Below are positions 1-9,527 of a stretch of DNA of 64,000 bases, in pieces. The stretch's first letter is position 1; each line of letters opens with the position of its first letter. The stretch is from Arthrobacter sp. E3 (GTDB taxonomy: Bacteria > Actinomycetota > Actinomycetes > Actinomycetales > Micrococcaceae). The position numbers and the translations under genes are program-made. The stretch spans positions 124,001-188,000 of the forward strand of contig NZ_JAFMPX010000002.1 in assembly GCF_017353415.1 (NCBI RefSeq). Reading direction: 5' to 3'. The notes beneath the pieces were generated by a model. It did no database searches. It was not told the origin of the DNA and saw only the letters and a program-made list of their open reading frames with translations.

Positions 1-2
1 GA

Positions 3-3000
3 GCCGACACGGCGCTTGCCTTCACCAAGACCGAGTATGGCAGCATCTCTCTCACGCACGCCCACCCCTCGGGCCTCGCCCAGCTTTTGGCGGGCCGCAA
101 AACCCGCCTCTCCACGCTGATCCGCGAACCCGAACTCTATGCTGCAGCCAAAACAGCTGCCGCCGCCCTCCGTGCCAAAATCTTTGAACTCAGCACCGAT
201 CGCGGGATCGACGTCGGATACCTCGCCGCCGGGATTGCCCGCTGGTCCGCAGTCGGGGGACCAAGCAGTGGCGACGTCTGCGCGCCCGTGCTGCTTGCCG
301 CCGTCGCACTCACCGTGCGTCCCGGGCAGGATGACTACGAGTTTCAGCTGATGGAGCAGGCCCAAGTCAACCCGGCACTGGTGAAGTACCTGGCTCAGCA
401 CTCCAATATCCACTTGGACGCACCCGCCCTGGGCCGCTTGGCCTACAGCACCGCACGCTTTGACCCCGCACCTGTCCTGGACCGGGTTCGCACGCTGCTG
501 GCACCCATCGCCGGAGCCGAGGTGGAGCATGAACTCATCGTTTCAACGTTCGCCTTCCTCGCCGACAACCTGAACGATCCGGCCCTGATGGCCGGCAGCC
601 CGCTGCTCGAACTCCTGCAAAGCCACAGCGGAGACGACGTCCTTCCGGTGGAGCTGGAACCGGACTTTTCTCAGTTTGACAGCCTGGACGAGAGAGACCC
701 CAAGGACGAACTCCTGGTGCTGGACGCCGATCCGCAGCAGCAATACGTGCTGGACATGGTGCGCAACGGAGAATCCGTACTGGTCTCCACACCTCCAGGC
801 ACGGGCCAGACACAGACAGCCATCAACGCCATTGCCGCGTTGGTCCACGACGGCAAGAGTGTTCTGGTGGTGGGCGAACGCCGCGGAACTTTGAATGAGC
901 TGGCGCAGATATTTGGAGAGCACGGCCTGGATTCACTGCTGCTGCAATTGAGTGCGCAAACCGGTCCGCAGCAAATCAAGTCACAGCTGATCAGGGCCAT
1001 CACTCGCAACGAAAAGGCTGAAGAACCGAAACTGGGAAGCCTGCATGAGCTGTTGGTGGACCACCGCCACCAGTTAGTTGATCATGTGGCGAGCCTGCAC
1101 AATGTGCGTGAGCGCTGGGGATGCTCGCCCTACGAGGCCATGCAGTCACTGGCTCAGCTGACGTCAATCCACCCGGCACCCTCCACCACCGTGCGTCTGA
1201 AGCGCAGTGTGCTCGACAGCATCCGCGACCGCACGGACCTGAAGGTGAGCTTGGGCCGTGCAGCCGATCTTGGCGCATTCAGCCGGGCCGCTGTGAGCAG
1301 CGCCTGGCACGGTGCCCGCATGGTGACCCGCAAAGAAACCGAAACGGCGTACCAACTGGCCGAACAACTGTTGACGCAGGTGCCCGACTTCGCGACAAAA
1401 ATGCATGAAGTGGCAGAGTTTGGCCAGATCCGCCAAGGACATTCCTTTGCGGAATGGGGCCGACAGCTCAACATGCTGGTGGCCATCCGCGAAAGCCTGG
1501 ACAAGTTCAGCGCCGATATTTTTGACTGGTCGACCGATGAAATGATCGCCGCCACAGCCACCTCCGCTTGGCGCAAGGAACACCGAGTGGAGATGCCTGC
1601 CCTGCAGCGCGCCCGCTTCCGCCGCAACGCCAAGGATCTGGTACGCCCTGGCGTCCACATCGCCGATCTGCATGCCTCACTGCTGCTCGTCAAGAAACAA
1701 AGCGTGCTGTGGGCCAAGGCCGCCAATGGCAAGCGCCACCCCACAGTGCCTTCCGGTTTGGCTGATTTAAGCCGGACTTACATGGGCTTGCGCGAAAAGC
1801 TCCTGACTTTGGGCGCTGTTCTCGATAAGACGGTTGACGGCGGGGACCTGCTGAATTTCAATGCAAGCGAACTCGTGGGCCGCTTGGAGGCGCTGGTTGC
1901 CTCGAAGGAGTCGCTGGAGACACTTCCCGAGCGAACCCTCCTCGTGGAAGGCATGCGTGAGCAAGGCCTGGGCGAGTTGCTCGATGACCTGGCCCGCCGT
2001 GAGGTGCCTGCAGGCCTAACTGGGCCCGAGCTTGAACTTGCTTGGTGGCAGTCCGCACTGGAGGCCATGATCAGCGGGGATGAATACCTTGCAATGTCCG
2101 ACGGCGAGAACCTCCGCCGTCTCGAAGCAGAGTTCCGCATCGCAGACCAGGCACACGTTGCTTCCGGGCCGGGTCGGATCCGCTGGCGGTTGGCTCGGCG
2201 GTGGGCCGAGGTACTCGTTGGTGGCAACCGCCAAGGCGAGATGCTGCGCAACGTGTTGAAGGACGGCCGAGTCTCACTGGCTGCCTTGAGCGCACAGGCA
2301 CCTGACCTGCTGCGTAATCTTGCTCCCGTTTTTGTACTGAGCCCACTTGTGGTGCCCACGGCCATTCCTGAAGGACTGCGTTTTGACGCCGTCGTGATTC
2401 TGGATGCCGAGGCGACATCTCTGCAATCCGCACTCCCGGCGTTGGCACGTGCTGAACAAGTAGTGGCGTTCGGCGACGAACAAACAGCGTGCCCGAAGAG
2501 CTTTAGTGTTGCTGTCAGTGCCCCGGGGAGCCGGGGTGCGGACCAGCACCCCTTGGAAAGCGTGTTTGGTGCGTTGTCCAGGGTTCTGCCCCGCCACCGG
2601 CTGACCATTGCGTACCGTTCCGTCGACGAGGACCTGGTACGTCAGCTCAGCTCCGGATTCTATGATTCCCAGCTCGAATGCCTGCCGGACGGCAGGGCAC
2701 TGACGGGACTTGACCGTTCACTCACCGTGGACTATCTCCCGGACGGCAAGGGGCTTCCCAGCAGCGACGGCGTGGAGTCCGTGGTGGCCGAGGTGAACCG
2801 CGTCGTTGATCTTGTTTTTGAACACGCCAGGATCCGGCCGCTTGAGTCTTTGGCCATCATTACAGCAAGCGAACGTCATGCCGTCAGGGTTGCCCAAGCC
2901 ATTCGCGTCCACATGGCGAACCACCCGATGCTTGCAGACTTCTTCGCCTCCGGCCCCGAGTCGTTCCGCGTAGTCACGGTGGACAGGGCTGCCGGGCTTG

Positions 3001-4208
3001 TCCGGGACCGGGTCATCTTCTCACTCGGCTACGGACGCACGCCCCACGGCAGGGCATTGCACGGTTTGGGCCCGCTGTCTGAACCGGACGGCCGGGCGAA
3101 GTTTGCGCTGGCCATGACCCGGGCGCGTTCGCATATCCACATTGTCACGTGCTTCAGGGCGGAAGATCTTGACGAGAGCAGGCTCAGCCATGGGGCTGTT
3201 GACTTGTTCGAACTGTTGAACCGTGAACTTGCCGGCAACTCGCTGCTAGGCACCCCTGCAACACGTGCACAGGACAGCGAACGGGAAACCGGGGAAGACC
3301 CGCTGGTGGCCGACCTTGCAGACAGGCTCCACGCCCGCGGCGCCCGTGTTTGGCACCACTATGACGGCGCCCTTGACATGGCGGCAGCCCCGGACCCGAT
3401 CCAGCTGCTAGGCCGCGAGGAGCAGGAGATCCCGGTGCCAGTGGCCGTTGAATCCGACGGCACTGCCAAGTACAGGAACATGAGTGTGCGCGAACGCAGC
3501 CGGCTCCGCCCGCAAATGCTTGAACGGCTGGGCTGGCGGTATGTGTCGCTGTGGACCATTGAGGTCTTCACCGATCCTTCCAGCTGCGCGGATGAGATTG
3601 GGCGCTACTTGGGGCTGCCCTCCACTGCCGGAGATGCAGACTTGGCATCGCTGATAGGCACGTCCATGGACACGTCCATGACAGCCGTCATGGACTCACC
3701 CCGTTCCCGCCGCCGCAGCGGCACAGTAACTCCCAGTGCCGAGGACGCTACTTCGAATGCTGACACCGACAATACAGACTCCGCAGCTAGCGATGACGGC
3801 AGTGTTGCCGGTACCGATGACACTATTAGGGATGACGCAGGGGATTCCACGGAAACTCAGGTATGCGCCAACGACGTCACAGCACAGACGGACAACGCTA
3901 CCGCTGACGGCAGTGCAGCTGACAACGGCAGCGCCGACAACGGCGCCGCAGCCGAGGCCGCTGCAGCAGCTAAGGAAAACGATGAAAGTGTGCCGCCAAT
4001 GAGTGAAGAGGCTGGGGACCAAGGCAGCGAAGGGAAAGCTGTTGAAGCCGAGTCGAAAAGTGCTGCAACACCAGCAACACCGTCCATAGAATCGGAGGTG
4101 TTGCCCAAGGAGCCGCCGAACGACGCCGCACACACATGGGGTGACAACCCCGAGGACCGCGGCCATGACGCATGGCTGCGCGAGAACAAGCCTCCACATT
4201 GGGGCTAG
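3..4208 (+). CDS. SF1 helicase-like ATPase with C-terminal nuclease-like domain (5'-truncated)
   Basis: The frame is open from the first bases of the window, so the true start lies upstream; an internal TTG at 87 is not a convincing start. The core resembles SF1 helicases of the DUF4011/AAA_11 type: a P-loop region at nt 783-815 (TPPGTGQTQT), a motif II-like VVILDAEA (nt 2390-2414) followed by VVAFGDEQ, and motif V/VI-like segments ending in ALAMTRARSHIHI (about nt 3110). About nt 3430-3560 encodes a Vsr/restriction-like domain (AVESDG, then RERSRLRPQMLERLGWRYV). The last ~120 residues are acidic low-complexity sequence ending in RENKPPHWG. The Walker A lysine is glutamine (CAG at 807) and the usual motif II Asp-Glu is Asp-Ala, so ATP hydrolysis is doubtful. 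The family assignment is reasonably sure; the cellular role is unknown. Confidence 0.75.
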   Translation, partial: ADTALAFTKTEYGSISLTHAHPSGLAQLLAGRKTRLSTLIREPELYAAAKTAAAALRAKIFELSTDRGIDVGYLAAGIARWSAVGGPSSGDVCAPVLLAAVALTVRPGQDDYEFQLMEQAQVNPALVKYLAQHSNIHLDAPALGRLAYSTARFDPAPVLDRVRTLLAPIAGAEVEHELIVSTFAFLADNLNDPALMAGSPLLELLQSHSGDDVLPVELEPDFSQFDSLDERDPKDELLVLDADPQQQYVLDMVRNGESVLVSTPPGTGQTQTAINAIAALVHDGKSVLVVGERRGTLNELAQIFGEHGLDSLLLQLSAQTGPQQIKSQLIRAITRNEKAEEPKLGSLHELLVDHRHQLVDHVASLHNVRERWGCSPYEAMQSLAQLTSIHPAPSTTVRLKRSVLDSIRDRTDLKVSLGRAADLGAFSRAAVSSAWHGARMVTRKETETAYQLAEQLLTQVPDFATKMHEVAEFGQIRQGHSFAEWGRQLNMLVAIRESLDKFSADIFDWSTDEMIAATATSAWRKEHRVEMPALQRARFRRNAKDLVRPGVHIADLHASLLLVKKQSVLWAKAANGKRHPTVPSGLADLSRTYMGLREKLLTLGAVLDKTVDGGDLLNFNASELVGRLEALVASKESLETLPERTLLVEGMREQGLGELLDDLARREVPAGLTGPELELAWWQSALEAMISGDEYLAMSDGENLRRLEAEFRIADQAHVASGPGRIRWRLARRWAEVLVGGNRQGEMLRNVLKDGRVSLAALSAQAPDLLRNLAPVFVLSPLVVPTAIPEGLRFDAVVILDAEATSLQSALPALARAEQVVAFGDEQTACPKSFSVAVSAPGSRGADQHPLESVFGALSRVLPRHRLTIAYRSVDEDLVRQLSSGFYDSQLECLPDGRALTGLDRSLTVDYLPDGKGLPSSDGVESVVAEVNRVVDLVFEHARIRPLESLAIITASERHAVRVAQAIRVHMANHPMLADFFASGPESFRVVTVDRAAGLVRDRVIFSLGYGRTPHGRALHGLGPLSEPDGRAKFALAMTRARSHIHIVTCFRAEDLDESRLSHGAVDLFELLNRELAGNSLLGTPATRAQDSERETGEDPLVADLADRLHARGARVWHHYDGALDMAAAPDPIQLLGREEQEIPVPVAVESDGTAKYRNMSVRERSRLRPQMLERLGWRYVSLWTIEVFTDPSSCADEIGRYLGLPSTAGDADLASLIGTSMDTSMTAVMDSPRSRRRSGTVTPSAEDATSNADTDNTDSAASDDGSVAGTDDTIRDDAGDSTETQVCANDVTAQTDNATADGSAADNGSADNGAAAEAAAAAKENDESVPPMSEEAGDQGSEGKAVEAESKSAATPATPSIESEVLPKEPPNDAAHTWGDNPEDRGHDAWLRENKPPHWG

Positions 4209-4225
4209 ATATTCAAAGGAATTCA

Positions 4226-4738
4226 ATGGACACTCCGCCAAGGGTGCCTGGTCTGGGCGCCTTCCTGGACAAGGACACAGGTACGCCGAAACCACCCACA
4301 CCACAGCTGGTGACAGTAGCCTCACGGCTGCTGTTGCTCGCCGCGGTTGTTCAGGCAATAGCCTCGGTGATTGCTGTGGTCTACGCCGCCTCACCTGCAC
4401 GGCTGGATGCCATCCAGCTCCAGATTGACGCCATGACGGGGAACACTCCGAGCCTGGCAATGATGCGGAATCTGGGAATCCTCACCGTGGTCATCTCAGG
4501 GATCGCCACGATAACCGCGTACGTGCTCTTTGCCTTTTTTCTGGCCAAAGGCCGTTCCTGGGCCCGAGTTGCCGCTGGCGTGCTGGCGCTGCTCACAGTG
4601 ATGCAGTTGCTGGGGATCACCCTGCCTGAAGGCCTGACTACCGTGGCTCAGATTGTGTTGGGTGCCGTGGCCGTGGGGCTGTGCTATCTGCCTGGACCCA
4701 ATCATTTCTTTGCGACTGTCAAGGCAGCGAGAAGCTAG
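4226..4738 (+). CDS. Small integral membrane protein, unknown function
   Basis: A 170-residue protein starting at an ATG with AAAGGA 5 bases upstream; this start is preferred over an in-frame ATG at 4172 that would overlap the upstream gene. The N-terminal ~30 residues are Pro/Thr-rich and cytosolic-looking. About four hydrophobic segments follow: residues ~33-55, a segment after a periplasmic-type loop, one around the Phe-rich AYVLFAFFLAKG stretch, and one near the C-terminus. It begins 17 bases after the helicase-like gene, so the two may be co-transcribed. No enzymatic motif is visible. It resembles the many small polytopic hypothetical proteins of Arthrobacter relatives. Confidence 0.7.
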   Translation: MDTPPRVPGLGAFLDKDTGTPKPPTPQLVTVASRLLLLAAVVQAIASVIAVVYAASPARLDAIQLQIDAMTGNTPSLAMMRNLGILTVVISGIATITAYVLFAFFLAKGRSWARVAAGVLALLTVMQLLGITLPEGLTTVAQIVLGAVAVGLCYLPGPNHFFATVKAARS

Positions 4739-4783
4739 CCGGATCCTTGGCGCCTACCCGGTGTCAGGAAAAGCAGCGCAGGG

Positions 4784-5569
4784 CTAGTTCAACAAGATCA
4801 GGAAGACTTTCCCCCGGCTGATGGTCCCGGCCAGCCGCACGGCCTGCTCGGCAGAAGCTGCCACCACCACAATTCCCTCATTGTCTTGCACGGGGAGCAG
4901 CCCGCCATTTCCTTGTGACAGTGCTGGCGTCCACAGCACGGGGACTCTTTCGGCCAGGAGTTCATTGCCAACCGGTCCGTCAAGTCCAGCGCTGCTGCTG
5001 AGCACCACGGTGACAAGCTGACCTTGGCGCAACAGCGTGAGGGTGGAGGGATCACTGAGGCGCACAGGGACTGCCTGGCTTCCGGCCGGTGCACCAACAA
5101 GCAACCCATTCCCCAACAGCGATGCATCTGTGAGAACTTCCCCGCGCCTGACGGGACCGGAAAGCTGCTGGCCCTCCCAGACTGCTGCGTCAGCCCCATC
5201 CGCGACAAAAGTTGTCTTTGTGTCTGTGCTTGTGTCGGGGGGAGCGTTGGGTGCGGCCAGTGCGCCGTCGGGCACCATTTTGGGGCTGAGCGCGGCGGTG
5301 GCAAGATCTCCGCTGCGCAGAAGATGGCCAGCCGGAAGGTCGCGGGAAGCGACCATTACAGAAGTTGTGGACGGACTTGTGGGTGTGAGCTGTTGGACGG
5401 CTATGGCCGCAGCTGCGCACAAGAGCAGGGAAGCAAAGAGTCGCCGGCGACGACGGATCAGCCTGCGCAGCCGGGCAAGGGGCGATGACGGAGGGCCGGT
5501 CCATGGCTGGGACCGCCAAGCCGGCCCCGGATAGAGCGGAGGGGTTGGCGGAGTGCGAGAGCGCTTCAT
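4784..5569 (-). CDS. SAF-domain protein (CpaB/FlgA-like), single-pass membrane
   Basis: A 261-residue protein with a basic N-terminal cytosolic stretch (RLRRLIRRRRRL), one membrane anchor (FASLLLCAAAAIAV, residues ~45-60) and an SAF-type beta-clip domain immediately outside the membrane (VMVASRDLPAGHLLRSGDL). SAF domains of this layout occur in CpaB/RcpC pilus-assembly proteins and FlgA-like chaperones. No pilus genes adjoin it here, so the role is open. The remaining extracytoplasmic part holds a second beta-rich region (AVPVRLSDPSTLTLLRQGQLV) that matches the conserved CpaB pattern. Confidence is good for the domain and low for a pilus role. Confidence 0.75.
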   Translation of the reverse strand: MKRSRTPPTPPLYPGPAWRSQPWTGPPSSPLARLRRLIRRRRRLFASLLLCAAAAIAVQQLTPTSPSTTSVMVASRDLPAGHLLRSGDLATAALSPKMVPDGALAAPNAPPDTSTDTKTTFVADGADAAVWEGQQLSGPVRRGEVLTDASLLGNGLLVGAPAGSQAVPVRLSDPSTLTLLRQGQLVTVVLSSSAGLDGPVGNELLAERVPVLWTPALSQGNGGLLPVQDNEGIVVVAASAEQAVRLAGTISRGKVFLILLN

Positions 5570-5708
5570 AATCCAACGCTAGGCCCATGTAGGTGGCGGG
5601 GGCTGGGGCCGTGGACACATTGTGGGCCGCTGTGCGCTGCGAGGTACTTGTGGAGGAAGCACTAGCCGGTTGTGGCGAAGCCAGCAGCCGCAAATCAGCG
5701 AAAAGTGA

Positions 5709-6050
5709 TTAGCTTGCTGCCGTCGCGGGGGTTTTGGTCGCCTTGTTGCCGGAGGCTGAACCACCGGAAACTGAGCTACTCGAAGCCGAGCTGCTCGAGC
5801 CTGCTGTTGCAGACGAGACCTTGGCTGCGCTGGCCTGATCGCTTGAAGCCGCCGCGGGGACAGAACTTGAGATGGACCGTGAATCGGTGCGGTAGAAGCC
5901 GGAGCCTTTGAATACGACGCCCACGGAGTTGAACTTCTTGCGCAGCTTCCCGCGGCATTCGGGACAGACAGTCAAAGAGTCATCGGTGAATGACTGTTGG
6001 ATGTCAAAGGCGTGGCCGCAATCTTTGCAGGCGTAAGCGTATGTGGGCAC
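5709..6050 (-). CDS. FmdB-family zinc-ribbon protein
   Basis: A 113-residue protein starting at GTG 6050, chosen because AGGAGG lies 7 bases upstream and the FmdB signature PTYAYACKDCGHAFD follows at once. A longer reading to 6215 adds no recognisable sequence. The ribbon has two CxxC pairs (CKDC near residue 9, CPEC near residue 32), then the typical GVVFKGSGFYRTD motif. The C-terminal half is a Ser/Ala low-complexity tail. FmdB-type proteins are small regulators or accessory factors of uncertain function. The gene sits between the SAF-domain gene and the folate cyclo-ligase gene, an arrangement common in Arthrobacter-type genomes. Confidence 0.9.
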   Translation of the reverse strand: MPTYAYACKDCGHAFDIQQSFTDDSLTVCPECRGKLRKKFNSVGVVFKGSGFYRTDSRSISSSVPAAASSDQASAAKVSSATAGSSSSASSSSVSGGSASGNKATKTPATAAS

Positions 6051-6233
6051 TGAATTTCCTCCTGGATGCATGCGTGGGGACCATGCGACGGGCAGTAATG
6101 TGGCTGGCAGTCCAAGGTCCCAAGTGCTAATTCTACCATCGCAAGGTACAACGGCATTGGGCGCCAGCTCATTCCCGCAACCTGACGCTGTGACGGCAGC
6201 CAACGCGTACCCCACTGGGGTCAGGGGCAGGGT

Positions 6234-6881
6234 TTAGGGAAGCGGCTCTGCAGGGGTGCCCAGCGCCTGGTATCGGTCGGGTGTGAGCGCATAATTCACC
6301 GGAGCGTCAAGTTCGTTGTGGGGAAGTTGCCCGGCAGGAAAGACTTCATGTTCATACACGAGCGCAGCGACCGGAATAGTGGTATTCGAAGGCAGGAACC
6401 GGTCATAGTACCCGCCGCCTTGGCCCAATCTCATGCCCGTGAAATCCACGGCCAGCGCTGGGATGAGGACGGCTGAAACTGTTTCCAGTCGCTCGAACGG
6501 GAGGCGGGGTCCAATGGGTTCCATGACGGGAGCAAATGCGCTGCGAACCATGGGTACTGCCGGGTACCAAGGTGTCCAAGACAGCTGGTGCGACGGCTCA
6601 CATACGGGCACATAAACTTTACGTCCTGAGCCAAACAGGATCTGCAAAAGTTGATCAGTGGGTGGTTCCCCGGCCATGGAAACATAAGCACATACGCTCT
6701 CCCCGGCACCCAGGGAATCCAGGAAAGCAAGCCCTGTCCGGGCCAAGTCCCGACCCACGGTTTCCTGGTCCACAGTGGCGGTAGATGACACTGTCGCCGT
6801 AAGGTTCCCGGCGGCGTCGTACGTTGCTTGTCGCCGGGCACGCAGTAAGGTGCGCCATGCTGCCTTGTTCGGTGTATTCAT
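6234..6881 (-). CDS. 5-formyltetrahydrofolate cyclo-ligase
   Basis: A 215-residue protein that converts 5-formyl-THF to 5,10-methenyl-THF with ATP in the cytosol. Typical features are the N-terminal RxxLRARR basic motif (residues ~10-17) and the family signature GMRLGQGGGYYDRFL (about residues 150-164) that forms the ATP/phosphate site. Length matches the family. It is divergent from galU with an 80-base gap that must carry both promoters. No anomaly seen. Confidence 0.93.
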   Translation of the reverse strand: MNTPNKAAWRTLLRARRQATYDAAGNLTATVSSTATVDQETVGRDLARTGLAFLDSLGAGESVCAYVSMAGEPPTDQLLQILFGSGRKVYVPVCEPSHQLSWTPWYPAVPMVRSAFAPVMEPIGPRLPFERLETVSAVLIPALAVDFTGMRLGQGGGYYDRFLPSNTTIPVAALVYEHEVFPAGQLPHNELDAPVNYALTPDRYQALGTPAEPLP

Positions 6882-6961
6882 GCCGTTCCTGTGCAGGGAT
6901 GAAGTTGCTGTGTGACTAACAGTATCCCGGCAAACAGGCGAATTTCAGTTACCCTAGTGGC

Positions 6962-7864
6962 ATGACTTCTGTAAAGCATGTACGCAAGGCGGTAATCCCC
7001 GCAGCCGGTTTGGGAACTCGTTTTTTGCCCGCGACCAAAGCGATGCCCAAGGAAATGCTGCCGGTGGTTGATAAACCTGCCATTCAGTACGTTGTGCAGG
7101 AAGCAGTCAGTGCCGGCTTGACCGATGTCCTGATGATCACCGGGCGTAACAAGCGTGCGCTCGAGGACCATTTTGACCGTGTCCCGGTGATTGAGCAGTT
7201 GCTCGAAGCTAAGGGCGACGTTGAGCGTCTCGCCGCGATTCAGCACGCCACCGACCTGGGTGAGATTCACTATGTCCGTCAGGGCGACCCTAAGGGGCTG
7301 GGGCACGCAGTGCTGCGTGCCAAAACCCATGTGGGCAATGAACCTTTCGCCGTGCTTCTCGGTGATGACTTGATTGATGAGCGCGACGAGCTCCTGAACA
7401 CCATGATTGCGGTGCAGGAACGCACCGGCGGTTCGGTCATCGCACTGATCGAGGTGCCGCAGAACAAGATTTCAGCGTACGGCTGCGCCGACATGGAGGC
7501 TATTGAAGGCGAGGACTACGTCCGAGTCCGCCACTTGGTGGAGAAGCCGGCTGTGGAAGACGCACCGTCCAACTTGGCGGTGATCGGCCGTTACGTGCTG
7601 CACCCTGCCGTGTTTGAGGTGTTGGAAAACACCCCTCCGGGACGTGGGGATGAAATCCAGCTCACCGACGCCCTGCAGACACTGGCCTCCATGGAAGGCG
7701 AAGGCGGCGGAGTGTACGGGGTCGTGTTCCGCGGCCGCCGCTATGACACAGGAGACAAGCTCAGCTACCTCAAGGCCGTGGTGACTTTGGCCTGTGAAAA
7801 TGATGAGCTCGGTCCTGATCTGCGCGAGTGGCTGGGCGAATTCGCCAACGGTATCAACGGCTAA
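6962..7864 (+). CDS. galU: UTP--glucose-1-phosphate uridylyltransferase
   Basis: A 300-residue nucleotidyltransferase making UDP-glucose from UTP and glucose-1-phosphate, for cell-envelope glycans and galactose metabolism. The N-terminal nucleotide-binding loop AAGLGTRFLPATKAMPKE (residues ~14-31) and the later VEKPAVEDAPSNLAVIGRYVL and GRRYDTGDKLSYLKA motifs are diagnostic of bacterial GalU. Length is normal. The downstream acetyltransferase gene begins 5 bases after the stop, so the two are probably one transcript. Confidence 0.96.
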   Translation: MTSVKHVRKAVIPAAGLGTRFLPATKAMPKEMLPVVDKPAIQYVVQEAVSAGLTDVLMITGRNKRALEDHFDRVPVIEQLLEAKGDVERLAAIQHATDLGEIHYVRQGDPKGLGHAVLRAKTHVGNEPFAVLLGDDLIDERDELLNTMIAVQERTGGSVIALIEVPQNKISAYGCADMEAIEGEDYVRVRHLVEKPAVEDAPSNLAVIGRYVLHPAVFEVLENTPPGRGDEIQLTDALQTLASMEGEGGGVYGVVFRGRRYDTGDKLSYLKAVVTLACENDELGPDLREWLGEFANGING

Positions 7865-7868
7865 TTGA

Positions 7869-8483
7869 GTGTTGGATCAGGCCATCTGGCCGGTGACGTT
7901 GAAGTGTGGCGATTTAATTCTGCGTCCCATCAAACTGCGGGACAAAGCTGAATGGACGCGGGTGCGCGCCCGCAATGCCGCCTGGTTGCAGCCGTGGGAG
8001 GCGAGCAGCCCGGCCGGTCAAGACGGGCTGCCCACCTACTCGGGCATGGTGCGGGTTTTGAACCGGCAAGCACGGGAGGCGTCCGCGCTGCCGTTCATCA
8101 TCACTGAGCGGGTCCCCTCCGTGCCCAAGCCCGTCATCGTGGGCCAGCTGACGGTCTCAGGGATCCAGTGGGGATCTGCCATGACGGCAACCTTGGGATA
8201 TTGGGTGGACAAGGACCGGGCCGGCCGTGGCATTGTGCCCACTGCGGTGGCCATGGTTACCGACCACTGCTTCCGCCAGTTGGGGCTGCACCGGATGGAA
8301 ATCAACATCCGGCCGGAGAACGCGGCAAGTTTGCGTGTGGTGGCAAAGCTGGGTTTTCGCGATGAGGGGATGCGGCCCCGCTACCTGCACATCAACGGCG
8401 AATGGGCCGACCATAGGAGTTTCGCCATCACGGATGAAGAAATTCCCGAGGGCATCCTCAACCGATGGCTGGCAACGCGGTAG
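7869..8483 (+). CDS. GNAT N-acetyltransferase, RimJ/RimL-like
   Basis: A 204-residue GNAT protein starting at GTG 7869, directly behind galU. The acetyl-CoA-binding motif A region reads GYWVDKDRAGRGIVPTAV, with the Q/RxxGxG/A loop, and is followed by HRMEINIRPENAASLRVVAKLGF, typical of RimJ/RimL-type N-terminal acetyltransferases that modify ribosomal proteins. The substrate cannot be inferred from sequence alone. Location after galU is common in Arthrobacter relatives and supports the RimJ-like call. Confidence 0.88.
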   Translation: MLDQAIWPVTLKCGDLILRPIKLRDKAEWTRVRARNAAWLQPWEASSPAGQDGLPTYSGMVRVLNRQAREASALPFIITERVPSVPKPVIVGQLTVSGIQWGSAMTATLGYWVDKDRAGRGIVPTAVAMVTDHCFRQLGLHRMEINIRPENAASLRVVAKLGFRDEGMRPRYLHINGEWADHRSFAITDEEIPEGILNRWLATR

Positions 8484-8684
8484 CAGTGCTGGCCCAGCAA
8501 GTAAGCGATGAGCCAGCCGGCTCGCAATGTTCGCGACTCGGGGCGTAAGAAATGCGTGATTCGTCTCCTTCGAGGGCGACACACCGCCAGCAATGCAGGT
8601 GAGGACATGTTTCCCCTTTAGGGTTGAAATGTGGCCGGACACGCGGTGCCAGCCCACCACATCCAGCAGTCGCAGGAGACGTCC

Positions 8685-9485
8685 ATGGAAAGCTCAAATT
8701 CCGACGCCCACATCCGTGTGGGGCCGGGACCTTCAACGGCTGTGCCTCCGGCTGTTGAGAAACCTTTGAAAATTCGCTGGGGCAGGACTTTCCTCGCCTT
8801 GGCAGGCCTGCTCGCACTCTTGGCGGCAGGCATCTCCGGAGCGTTGAACGTGTTCTCCTTGGGGTCCGCAGCTGTTTCCTGGACAGGACTGGTCGTGTTC
8901 GTCGCCGTGATCTTTGCCCTGCGCACTCTGGCTGTCCGCGATCAAACCGCACGCCGGGCAGCGCGCCGAGCTGCGAGCACGACGTCGATTGCACCACTCG
9001 CTGTTTCGCAGGCAACTGCGCTCGAACATCGAGAGACGGAGCTTTTCGATGGGGCCGAAGGCGCTCCTCCAGCGGCTGTTCAGAAGCCGCTCACGGCGGC
9101 TGAGTTACGTGCAGCCGCCCTGCGGGTCGCGGCCAAGGGAACTGCCGATGCTAAGTTGGCAGACACTGAAACTCTCGCCGATACGTGGGTGCCTGTTGAG
9201 GTCCCCGTGCCTGGCTACGTCACCGCAGCCCGTGCCCTAGGTTTGGAGAAGCCGCTGAACCTGCCGAAAGCCCCGACGTCCACAGGAGCATCCATCAAAG
9301 CCGACCAGGCTGGCGTGGGGGAGGGCCTCAACGGAGTTGCAGCAGTGCCGGAAGTTCCCGGTGTCGAAGCACCCAAAAAGAACGCTTCGCAACCTACAGC
9401 CCCGCCGGTATCCGTTCCTGCCGCAGAGCGCGGGAGCTACGCACTGAACAACCTGGATGACGTGCTGCAGCGCCGCCGCGCCTAG
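8685..9485 (+). CDS. Two-TM membrane protein, unknown function
   Basis: A 266-residue protein; ATG 8685 is chosen because CAGGAG lies 6 bases upstream, rather than an earlier GTG at 8631 without a site. Two adjacent hydrophobic segments (residues ~32-53 and ~58-80) follow a Pro-rich N-terminus. The C-terminal two thirds is soluble and Ala/Pro/Lys-rich, and ends NLDDVLQRRRA. This C-terminal signature recurs in Micrococcaceae hypothetical proteins, as far as I recall. No catalytic motif is present. An intrinsic terminator follows directly. Confidence 0.72.
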   Translation: MESSNSDAHIRVGPGPSTAVPPAVEKPLKIRWGRTFLALAGLLALLAAGISGALNVFSLGSAAVSWTGLVVFVAVIFALRTLAVRDQTARRAARRAASTTSIAPLAVSQATALEHRETELFDGAEGAPPAAVQKPLTAAELRAAALRVAAKGTADAKLADTETLADTWVPVEVPVPGYVTAARALGLEKPLNLPKAPTSTGASIKADQAGVGEGLNGVAAVPEVPGVEAPKKNASQPTAPPVSVPAAERGSYALNNLDDVLQRRRA

Positions 9486-9498
9486 ACTTTCCCAAAAG

Positions 9499-9527
9499 AG
9501 CCGGGTCCTTCGGGGCCCGGCTTTTTA
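9499..9527 (+). terminator. Intrinsic terminator after the two-TM protein gene
   Basis: AGCCGGGTCC / GGGCCCGGCT stem (one G-T pair) with a TTCG tetraloop, followed by TTTTTATT. It begins 14 bases after the stop codon. Confidence 0.9.
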
